From assembly GCA_021151835.1 (NCBI GenBank), contig JAGKWO010000105.1:1-5148 (forward strand): a stretch of 5,148 nt of DNA, in the 5' to 3' direction. The position numbers were made by a program, and so were the translations under genes. Every line of letters starts with the position of its first letter. Within the stretch, counting starts at the first letter, position 1. A model generated the notes under the pieces. The model worked only from the letters and a program-made list of their open reading frames with translations, did not search any database and was not told the DNA's origin. Source of the DNA: Gammaproteobacteria bacterium. Its GTDB lineage: Bacteria; Pseudomonadota; Gammaproteobacteria; Pseudomonadales; Cellvibrionaceae. Of this stretch, positions 1 through 5,148 are shown piece by piece.

Positions 1-1
1 A

Positions 2-604
2 CCTGCCGCGCGCATCAGCGACGCTGAAACAGCGGAGTTGCGTAAGCATTTGGTCAGCGGAGTACCGGAAGACCAGCGCGCCCTGATTCAAAACACACCG
101 ATCATGGTGATGTCAGATGCAGAGTTCGCCGCAATGACCCGCTCAAGCAAAGGTCAAGCTGTCACTATGATTATCGACGGCAAGCCGGTGATCGTCATGC
201 GCGAAGGTGCCAACCCGCGCGCGTTGCGCGAAGAAGGTATTCATGCATTGCAAGCCCATGATCCGCAATGGGCCAAACATATAGGCGCGCTTGATGAGCA
301 ACATCTTGCGAATTGGGATGACCTGCCACTTGAACAACAAATTATCCTCTACCGCAATAAAGTCGCCCTGGAACTGGATGCACAGCAGCGGATGATCGCC
401 TCCATCGAAGCAGACATTACCACGGCAAAAACGCCGCAGGAAAAAGCCGCGCTGCAACGTCAACTGGAGCAAACCCGGCTAGCCCATACCAATCTCAGCC
501 GGCGTATGGGGGAAGTTGGCAATTTGGATGCAATGGACCTTGCCAATATCAAAGCCGGTTTCAGCGAACGGCCGCAATGGTTGGATCAACCGGCGCGGTT
601 GTTC
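2..604 (+). other. Conserved GC-rich pre-toxin module with EExxH motif (domain of the large protein)
   Basis: This part of the large protein counts about 55% GC, against about 42% just after it. It contains two short beta-like segments (around residues 32-37 and 54-65), then the sequence REEGIHALQ at 76-84, then a helical stretch holding ALELDAQQ near residue 125. The EExxH plus a downstream Glu is reminiscent of zincin-like metallopeptidase modules that precede toxin tips in polymorphic toxins, but the first His of HExxH is Glu here. It may therefore be degenerate or not a peptidase. The Lys/Glu/Gln-rich helix at about 140-175 is a likely coiled coil. Function is not established from sequence. 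Confidence 0.4.
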
Positions 605-2977
605 CAAAAAACGGAACAAGATAACAGCTCACCCGATACTGAAAAACTTAATCAACATCGACAAAAAATAGAACAAGCCTTATCCAATGAACAACAGCAA
701 CATCTGGATTCATTGGCTCCTCAACATAAGCAGCAACTACTAAATACCCTTGCGCATATGTCAGCCAGGGGAATTGATACGGTCTTGTATTTGAAGTCGA
801 TAAATAGCAAAGCTCTTGCTGACCTAACTGCTGCCGCACCATTCCTGGCTAAATTCTCTGGAGACATTAAAGATTTGCCCGAATTAATTCGGGTTGTTCA
901 TTTCGTGGCGTCACTGCATGAACGACTACATCCGACAGTCAGAAGTAAAATAATCGAAGCAATAAGTAGTGCCAACGCCGAGCAATTGCGACAAATTTTG
1001 CCCAGGCTCGAAATTATTGTTCAGCTATCCAATATCAAATCGGGAGATAAGTTAAGCGGTGACCAAGCGGTAAAATTCATTCATGGCATGAAACTTCTAT
1101 CAGGACTGCCAATGGCAGATTTACATGTTCATACAACAAGCCTCGTAGATGCTGTCGACATCGTAAATTGGATTGAGAGTAACTTACATGCTATGAATCC
1201 GGAAGCGGTAGCAGCTTTGCATTCGTCCCTTGCCACCTTAATGGTTGGAGATGTCGATTTAGCACACTTAAAGTCTTCCCTGGAAAAATGGCATTCGGCT
1301 GTACAAACCAACAGCCCCGAAGCCGCCATGTTTCGGCAATACTTTGAGGAAGAATTGCAACGGTTAATAACAATGAGTGTGGATGAGGGTCAGTCAGCAA
1401 ATCAATTGAAAGAGTTTTTTGCTCAATTTCCACGCCTCAAAAGCTTCGTCTCAGAAAATGCCGTTTCCAGGTTACGAGAGATCATGGAGCTTGCGATCAT
1501 TCGCTCATTCGATCAAGGAACTGGCTGGTTGGAATTACGTGGACTGCACACCAAGCTACTGGAAAAAAGCCCAAAGCTTCAAGAATTGCTGCTGTTTGTA
1601 GGTGGAATTATAGCGACGGTTTCACGGGGGAAATTATCAACAGCTGACTTTAAGGCAATACTTGAGCAAGCAATTGATAACAGGCTTTTCCTTGGGTTTG
1701 ATATATCCGGGCAGGAAACTGAAACCATGAGGGGGCGCCTGATGCGAGTTATTGAAATGGTATCTGTTGTTGCCGAGCGCAACTTGCCGCTATTAAATCG
1801 GTTGTTGAAAGAAGGAAATTTACATGACCAGATCATGCACGACATCTTATCAAACGACATGGCGCTAAATCAGGTCGCCACCATCATTGAAGAGTCAGGA
1901 TTTAAGCTGAGGGATGATGACTCCCCATCAACAGCTGCCGAAATGCATCATTTATTAGTCAATCATTTACGCGCTGAGATAGATGCTGCACGCCAAAACT
2001 TGGAGAAAACTCCTAAGAGCAATAAACGCGCCAGGGAAAAAGCTTTAGAAAAACTTCTCGCGGCCGTGGGCCGCCTAAATCGCTACAATAAGACCATTAC
2101 AGAATCCCTCCAGCGAATGGATATGCTACCGCATCCGCAAAATATGGATATGAATTCGTCTGGTGTCGTTGGCCTTACGATGCACGCTGGCGAACAAGTA
2201 GCCCGAACTGTGCAAGGCAACACCTCTGTTTTGGGACGCCTGATGGATGATATAGAATTGGCTATTACTTCCGGCACTGATCGCATTGGGCATGGAGTTA
2301 TTCTTGGCTTAAGTTTTGATCCCGAGCATGCAGCAAAAACAATGGAGATGCTTGGGTTTACACGCGTTGAAGCGAAAAAAGGGAAACCTGCCCATTGGAG
2401 AAGGGGCGGTGAAAAATACACTGACGCGCAGGTTGCCGAGTTGGAGACACGCCGTCTAGCCGCTTTAAAACGTGTCGCAAGTCAGGGAATTACGTTAGAG
2501 GTTCCACCTACCTCAAACATTATTCTCAATAATCTTGGCTTGCAGTCGCATCCGGTGTTGAAGATGATGCAGGACGTAAGCCCACCTCCCGTATTGAGGG
2601 TTAGCGTATCTACCGATAATCCCGGCATTCATAATATTAATGCCCACAGTGAACTGTCGCTTTTAATTTCCATGGGAGTTACTTGGCCACAAGCTGTTAG
2701 AATTGTTGCGGAAGGATTCGCAAGCCGTATGGGCAGCAGACCAATACTTGCCAAAGGAGACATTGATATGCGCGAGAGAATGGTTAGAGGAATTCTTGAA
2801 TCGACACCTATTTCTGAAGCACCTGCTGTGCTAAAAGAATTAGCATTACGTTTTCCCGAAGTGGTGAAGAATAACCCTATACCTGACCAGATATCAGATC
2901 GCGCAGAATTTGAACGGTGGCTGCGTCAATTTGTTATTGCAGCAATGGGCAGCGCTAAAAATAAACCTGCTACTTAA
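2..2977 (+). CDS. Large polymorphic-toxin-like protein with C-terminal adenosine-deaminase-like domain (5' end outside window)
   Basis: The frame is open from position 2 without an upstream start, so this is the C-terminal 991 residues of a longer protein; the TTG at 38 is not a believable start. Residues below are counted from the codon at 2. Residues 1-200 form a GC-rich module with an EExxH motif (E77, E78, H81), then a helical Gln/Lys/Glu-rich stretch. Residues 205-370 are helical and unrecognised. From about 370 to the end lies an ADA-family metallo-hydrolase: HxH (H375, H377), GFDISG (565-570), HAGE (728-731), RIGHG with H764, EVPPTSN (833-839) and STDN (870-873). By homology to mouse ADA, H375, H377, H728 and D872 bind zinc, E731 is the proton donor and H764 the catalytic base. 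The family deaminates adenine nucleosides or nucleotides to inosine forms. The next gene, 30 nt away, is a likely immunity partner. ADA assignment is strong; toxin role is inferred from architecture. No RHS repeats or CdiA VENN motif are visible, so the export route is unknown. Confidence 0.85.
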   Translation, partial: PAARISDAETAELRKHLVSGVPEDQRALIQNTPIMVMSDAEFAAMTRSSKGQAVTMIIDGKPVIVMREGANPRALREEGIHALQAHDPQWAKHIGALDEQHLANWDDLPLEQQIILYRNKVALELDAQQRMIASIEADITTAKTPQEKAALQRQLEQTRLAHTNLSRRMGEVGNLDAMDLANIKAGFSERPQWLDQPARLFQKTEQDNSSPDTEKLNQHRQKIEQALSNEQQQHLDSLAPQHKQQLLNTLAHMSARGIDTVLYLKSINSKALADLTAAAPFLAKFSGDIKDLPELIRVVHFVASLHERLHPTVRSKIIEAISSANAEQLRQILPRLEIIVQLSNIKSGDKLSGDQAVKFIHGMKLLSGLPMADLHVHTTSLVDAVDIVNWIESNLHAMNPEAVAALHSSLATLMVGDVDLAHLKSSLEKWHSAVQTNSPEAAMFRQYFEEELQRLITMSVDEGQSANQLKEFFAQFPRLKSFVSENAVSRLREIMELAIIRSFDQGTGWLELRGLHTKLLEKSPKLQELLLFVGGIIATVSRGKLSTADFKAILEQAIDNRLFLGFDISGQETETMRGRLMRVIEMVSVVAERNLPLLNRLLKEGNLHDQIMHDILSNDMALNQVATIIEESGFKLRDDDSPSTAAEMHHLLVNHLRAEIDAARQNLEKTPKSNKRAREKALEKLLAAVGRLNRYNKTITESLQRMDMLPHPQNMDMNSSGVVGLTMHAGEQVARTVQGNTSVLGRLMDDIELAITSGTDRIGHGVILGLSFDPEHAAKTMEMLGFTRVEAKKGKPAHWRRGGEKYTDAQVAELETRRLAALKRVASQGITLEVPPTSNIILNNLGLQSHPVLKMMQDVSPPPVLRVSVSTDNPGIHNINAHSELSLLISMGVTWPQAVRIVAEGFASRMGSRPILAKGDIDMRERMVRGILESTPISEAPAVLKELALRFPEVVKNNPIPDQISDRAEFERWLRQFVIAAMGSAKNKPAT
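1090..2880 (+). other. Adenosine-deaminase-like catalytic domain (ADA/AMP deaminase superfamily) with two inserts
   Basis: All diagnostic ADA elements occur in the correct order. They are DLHVH (nucleotides 1118-1132), GFDISGQE (1694-1717), MHAGE (2180-2194), DRIGHG (2279-2296), EVPPTSN (2498-2518) and STDN (2609-2620). Compared with mouse ADA (H15/H17, G184, H214/E217, H238, E260, D295), spacing is close to normal from HxH to GFD and from EVPPTSN to STDN. Between GFD and HAGE there are about 163 residues instead of about 30, and between RIGHG and EVPPTSN about 69 instead of about 22. The first insert holds a Lys/Arg/Glu-rich helical stretch (residues about 650-708); the second is basic (KKGKPAHWRRGG). 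The second Asp of the usual STDD is Asn. The intact residue set predicts an active enzyme; substrate cannot be read from sequence. Confidence 0.85.
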
Positions 2978-2994
2978 CATATGGGCTAAGTATC

Positions 2995-2998
2995 GAGG
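2995..2998 (+). promoter_or_regulatory. Ribosome binding site of the putative immunity gene
   Basis: GAGG lies 9 nt before the ATG at 3008, which fixes that start. The 30-nt gap after the toxin stop also contains an ATG at 2981, but it reads only Met-Gly-stop. The gap shows no terminator, in keeping with co-transcription from upstream. Confidence 0.6.
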
Positions 2999-3007
2999 CA
3001 CATTTGT

Positions 3008-3712
3008 ATGATTTTGTTTCCAAATTTCAAAGATACTCTTCTGGGAGTTTCTGAAGAGCTTGATAACTCTCCGAAATTGCTCCCGTGTCCGTTATTACTG
3101 GGAATAGATTTTTCAGGTTTAGCTGCATCTGGCGGCTTGGATGACTTTCTCAACACTGTGGGCTTCCAGCCCAAGTCTCCTGACCTATGGCAGCGAGGCG
3201 AAGAAATTTATGAGAATCACTTCGAAGCCTCCCGGAACGGTTATATTTCATTGGGCGAAATTAACGATTGGCGAATTGCACTATTGCAGCGTATCCATGA
3301 ACTGGATGTTCGATTGCATTTACCATTAGGTGAGAGCTTAATTGAAATAGACCCAACAACCATGAGAATAGCTGTTGATGGGTATATGAACTCATCTGTG
3401 AGAGCTAGATTAGTCTACCATCCGCTCTCCCAACCCAAAGAACAGGCAGCATTATTTGTAGCTTTGGAAATTTTTGAGTGGGCATTTGCATGGCAAATCC
3501 TTTTTGAAGACATGTTTTTTCGTAACGCACTGACACCTTCTTTTATTACAAGCGCACTGCACACAATAAGTGCTGAATTTGACCATGCGGTAATAGAAAG
3601 GATGCTAAACATTATGCGATCGAGGCCTGAAACCGAAGGCCTTTATGATAGTTCATCATCAAAAGATGAATCTTTAACGCAATTAGAGGATCTGCTAAAA
3701 AAATATAAATAA
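3008..3712 (+). CDS. Hypothetical acidic protein, putative immunity protein to the ADA-like toxin
   Basis: This gene encodes 234 residues that I do not recognise as any named family. The start at 3008 is supported by GAGG 9 nt upstream; the toxin stop is 30 nt before it, on the same strand and with no terminator between, so the two genes are likely one operon. There is no signal peptide or membrane helix, so the product is probably cytosolic. It is acidic, with about 35 Asp/Glu against 20 Lys/Arg, as many immunity proteins are. An aromatic-rich, probably amphipathic helix covers residues 152-172 (EIFEWAFAWQ, then FEDMFF). The C-terminus (about 213-234) is Ser/Asp-rich, then charged. GC content is about 44%, like the toxin tip and unlike the flanks, suggesting they arrived together. 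The immunity role rests on position, acidity and lack of other domains. It could instead be an accessory or chaperone protein. Confidence 0.8.
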   Translation: MILFPNFKDTLLGVSEELDNSPKLLPCPLLLGIDFSGLAASGGLDDFLNTVGFQPKSPDLWQRGEEIYENHFEASRNGYISLGEINDWRIALLQRIHELDVRLHLPLGESLIEIDPTTMRIAVDGYMNSSVRARLVYHPLSQPKEQAALFVALEIFEWAFAWQILFEDMFFRNALTPSFITSALHTISAEFDHAVIERMLNIMRSRPETEGLYDSSSSKDESLTQLEDLLKKYK

Positions 3713-3979
3713 TTAGGGATGGCTTTCACTTAAATTCTTTAAAAAAACGTTGCAGTTATTAGTAAATGTGGTAGCCTTTTTTCGAGGCACACTGCTGTGT
3801 AGCCCCGGTGCAGAGCAATCTGTAAAGGGGTCCGAACGGTAATTGAAGGGGTTCCAAGATTGCCCCGGAAGTCGTAAAAATATCCAGTGCGAAGTGAATA
3901 AGCGGTAGTACAGTAAGTTCCGTTGCAAATGCATGTGTTGGTCCTTCGGTCAGTATTTCGGAGTTCCCCAACGTTCAGT
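3713..3979. other. 267-bp convergent gap, no convincing gene; possible decayed minus-strand coding remnant
   Basis: This gap separates the converging immunity and DUF1493 genes. On the minus strand all three frames stay open for 200 bp or more. One begins at an ATG (3934-3932) preceded by GAAGGA at good spacing and would give 73 residues. Another, running from a TTG at 3971 to 3759, gives a hydrophobic 70-residue translation. The third overlaps the end of DUF1493. None resembles a known protein, and the ATG frame has the look of random translation. A small hairpin (3786-3804, 7 bp with a bulged A) is present without a U-tract. A decayed gene or plain intergenic DNA are both possible. Confidence 0.35.
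3721..3782 (+). terminator. Weak candidate terminator of the toxin-immunity operon
   Basis: Nine nucleotides after the immunity stop, GGCTTTCAC (3721-3729) can pair with GTGGTAGCC (3768-3776) with one mismatch and one G-T wobble. It is followed directly by six T (3777-3782). The 38-nt loop is long for an intrinsic terminator, so this is only suggestive. Confidence 0.3.
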
Positions 3980-4393
3980 TCATTCTGCGTGCGATCCCAG
4001 TAATATGAATACAAGAATAAAAAGCGCGGTGACTGACACAGTCACTGTCTTGAACACCAAGGTTCGCCTTCTTTCGACTAAAAAATTTTCTTTATTTTTT
4101 TCCGGCAAAAACCAGATTCCTCCAGTCGCCACCTTTACCAAATGACCAACAGTTACAGGGTAATACCCATATTCTGGATTTTCCGGCCAACCAACCTCCG
4201 GGGAAAAATGCAAAGAAAAATCAAAATTGGAAAAGTCTATGTCAAATTTAGCCTGCATCTCTTCAAGGAGATCAACAATATCATCACCAACCATCTTCAG
4301 GTCTTGCTCTAGAAACAGGTCATCCGAAAGCACCTCTGGCTTTTTGGAACAGTGACGGGAAATAAGCTCATAAACCTCGTTATCGATCTTCAT
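3980..4393 (-). CDS. DUF1493 family acyl-carrier-like small protein with C-terminal membrane helix
   Basis: This 137-residue protein matches the DUF1493 pattern. It has an N-terminal helical half with LFLEQDLKMVGDD (26-38), then AKFDIDFSNFDF, HFSPE (62-66) and the TVGHLV segment (81-86). The fold is expected to be acyl-carrier-like. Where ACPs carry the phosphopantetheine Ser in a DSL motif, this protein has GDDI, so it probably cannot be loaded with that cofactor, as is usual for the family. Residues about 113-133 are hydrophobic and follow the basic ERRR (107-110). They form a likely single membrane helix that would keep the N-terminal domain in the cytoplasm. The start at 4393 is supported by AAGGA 4 nt upstream. 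It lies 121 nt downstream of the GH31 gene, beyond a terminator, so it is probably transcribed separately. GC is about 42%, like the toxin segment. Its function is unknown; a link to the toxin locus is possible but unproven. Confidence 0.8.
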   Translation of the reverse strand: MKIDNEVYELISRHCSKKPEVLSDDLFLEQDLKMVGDDIVDLLEEMQAKFDIDFSNFDFSLHFSPEVGWPENPEYGYYPVTVGHLVKVATGGIWFLPEKNKENFLVERRRTLVFKTVTVSVTALFILVFILLGSHAE

Positions 4394-4397
4394 TTTA

Positions 4398-4402
4398 TCC
4401 TT
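4398..4402 (-). promoter_or_regulatory. Ribosome binding site of the DUF1493 gene
   Basis: On the minus strand AAGGA precedes the ATG by TAAA (4 nt). The spacing is slightly short but acceptable, and no other in-frame start with a Shine-Dalgarno sequence is nearby. The upstream 121-nt gap must hold the promoter, but I see no clear -35/-10 pair. Confidence 0.55.
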
Positions 4403-4453
4403 TTAAAGCAGATGCACTCGTTAAACACATTTTCCCCAAGGAAAGCTCAGCTC

Positions 4454-4490
4454 AAAAAAAATCCCGATCACTTCACAATGAACGGGATTT
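4454..4490 (-). terminator. Rho-independent terminator of the GH31 gene
   Basis: Read on the minus strand, AAATCCCG and CGGGATTT form a perfect 8-bp stem around a 16-nt loop. The stem runs into an uninterrupted tract of eight T (plus-strand A at 4454-4461). The stem begins 24 nt after the GH31 stop codon. The loop could form a small inner TTCA/TGAA pairing. This is the clearest regulatory structure in the window and separates GH31 transcription from the DUF1493 gene. Confidence 0.85.
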
Positions 4491-4514
4491 CTCTTCGCAA
4501 ACAATATCGACGAA

Positions 4515-5147
4515 TTATTTAATCATTTTTACCGTCATTGTTTTACCAGCATAATCAATAGTCTCCTGCGGCACTGCATCAAAATTCGCCGCATCTTTAT
4601 TCGCTCCTCTAATAAAGCGCACGCTGATTTTGCGCTGTTCAGCCATGCCGGTGAAACTGCCGATGCGGTCGCCGATGGTGACTGTGCCGGAGGCATCATC
4701 GTAAGAGACAGGAATACGCGACCACTCGCCTTGTTCGTATTTCACTGAGCGGCCGTCATCTTCGTAGATATCAAAGCTGCCGTTTGCGCCGGTGTAAATG
4801 TTCAGGGTGATTGGCGCGTTCAGTCCTTCATCCACGTGCTGGATCAGTGGGCCAGTGGGAACTATGGAGCCCGCTTTAACAAACAACGGCATTTGGGTTA
4901 ATGGCGCGTCGGCTTTAATGGCTTGGCCACCCGATAGTTTTTCACCCGTGTAAAAGTTGAACCAATCAGCACCTGCCGGCAGATACACATCGCGCGCGCG
5001 CGCTTTGTTTTCGTAAACCGGGTTTACCAGGAACGCAGGGCCAAACATATACTGCGTATTGATGTTCCAGGCTTTTTTGTCAGCCGGGAAATCCATTACC
5101 AAGGGACGCATGATGGTGCCATCTTTGTGGTAGGTATCGCCCGCCAG
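4515..5147 (-). CDS. Glycoside hydrolase family 31 protein, probable alpha-xylosidase (C-terminal part, 5' end outside window)
   Basis: The frame is open to the right window edge, giving the last 210 residues; the Met at 5111 is internal. Reading from the edge, LAGDTYHKDGTIMRPLVMDF is the conserved GH31 stretch at the end of the catalytic barrel. It is followed by the GPAFLVNPV strand, a DWFNFYTGE segment, the PLFVKAGSIVP motif and IYEDDG, all typical of the GH31 C-terminal beta-sandwich domains. The closest type I recognise is bacterial alpha-xylosidase (XylS/Xyl31A-like). These enzymes remove alpha-1,6-linked xylose from xyloglucan oligosaccharides, usually in the periplasm or on a lipoprotein anchor. 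The catalytic Asp residues and any signal peptide are outside the window, so specificity (xylosidase or glucosidase) is not proven. GC is about 54%, like the left flank and unlike the genes between. A strong terminator follows. Confidence 0.88.
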   Translation of the reverse strand: MAGDTYHKDGTIMRPLVMDFPADKKAWNINTQYMFGPAFLVNPVYENKARARDVYLPAGADWFNFYTGEKLSGGQAIKADAPLTQMPLFVKAGSIVPTGPLIQHVDEGLNAPITLNIYTGANGSFDIYEDDGRSVKYEQGEWSRIPVSYDDASGTVTIGDRIGSFTGMAEQRKISVRFIRGANKDAANFDAVPQETIDYAGKTMTVKMIK

Positions 5148-5148
5148 G

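Noticed and set aside
38..40. TTG codon at 38 as the start of the large gene
   Set aside because: The frame is open further upstream to the window edge with protein-like sequence and no RBS is seen, so this is an internal codon of a gene that begins outside the window.
2060..2074. GCGGCC-GTG-GGCCGC hairpin inside the deaminase gene
   Set aside because: It is short, lies within well-coded protein sequence and has no T tract; most likely chance from Ala/Gly/Arg codons.
2..2977. Large protein as a classical RHS or CdiA toxin
   Set aside because: No YD repeats, DPxGL-type RHS core end or VENN-type junction is visible in the 991 residues present, so the delivery class cannot be assigned from this window.
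2981..2989. ATG in the toxin-immunity gap as an alternative immunity start
   Set aside because: It reads Met-Gly-stop in the same frame; the real start is the ATG at 3008 with GAGG upstream.
3623..3642. Two AGGCCT palindromes 8 nt apart in the immunity gene
   Set aside because: They could pair but lie in coding sequence without a T tract and show no link to a known site.
3933..4145. Plus-strand 70-residue frame across the gap and DUF1493 gene
   Set aside because: It is largely antisense to the well-supported DUF1493 gene and has no RBS or recognisable protein features.
4991..5003. Alternating CG run in the GH31 gene
   Set aside because: It is explained by consecutive Ala-Arg codons; no sign of a regulatory or structural role.
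1..5148. CRISPR array, tRNA/rRNA, insertion sequence or att-site repeats
   Set aside because: I looked for regular repeats, tRNA-like folds and terminal inverted repeats and found none that could be supported.

Overview
This window looks like a chromosomal accessory locus of a Gram-negative, polysaccharide-degrading bacterium. A Cellvibrio-like gammaproteobacterium is my guess. It rests on the alpha-xylosidase-like GH31 protein at the right edge and the roughly 54-55% GC of the two flanks, not on a marker gene. The left ~600 bp (about 55% GC) and the right ~630 bp (about 54% GC in the part counted) match each other. The roughly 3.9 kb between them is poorer in GC, at about 42-45% in every stretch counted.

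Layout. (1) Positions 2-2977, plus strand: the 3' part of a large gene whose beginning lies outside the window. Its first ~200 residues look like a conserved, GC-rich pre-toxin module. At about position 605 the composition drops abruptly and a new region begins. This region ends in a complete adenosine-deaminase-like (ADA, TIM-barrel metallo-hydrolase) domain with every expected metal and catalytic residue. (2) Positions 3008-3712, plus strand: 30 nt downstream, an acidic 234-residue cytosolic protein of no family I recognise. Its position is that expected of an immunity protein. (3) Positions 3713-3979: a gap without a convincing gene, holding a weak terminator candidate and possibly the remains of a decayed gene. 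(4) Positions 3980-4393, minus strand: a small acyl-carrier-like DUF1493 protein with a predicted C-terminal membrane helix. (5) Positions 4515-5147, minus strand: the C-terminal part of a GH31 glycoside hydrolase, most like an alpha-xylosidase of xyloglucan use, followed by a clear Rho-independent terminator.

Main interpretation. Genes 1 and 2 are read as a polymorphic toxin-immunity pair in which the exchangeable C-terminal toxin is an ADA-family deaminase, likely acting on adenosine nucleotides or nucleosides. The ADA assignment is well supported by motifs. Its role as a secreted toxin, its substrate, and the immunity role of the 234-residue protein are inferences from architecture, composition shift and gene order. 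The main alternative is a defence protein related in logic to ADA-domain anti-phage effectors (RADAR RdrB, CRISPR-associated Cad1). The DUF1493 gene lies in the same low-GC segment and may be part of the same acquired cargo or an unrelated passenger.
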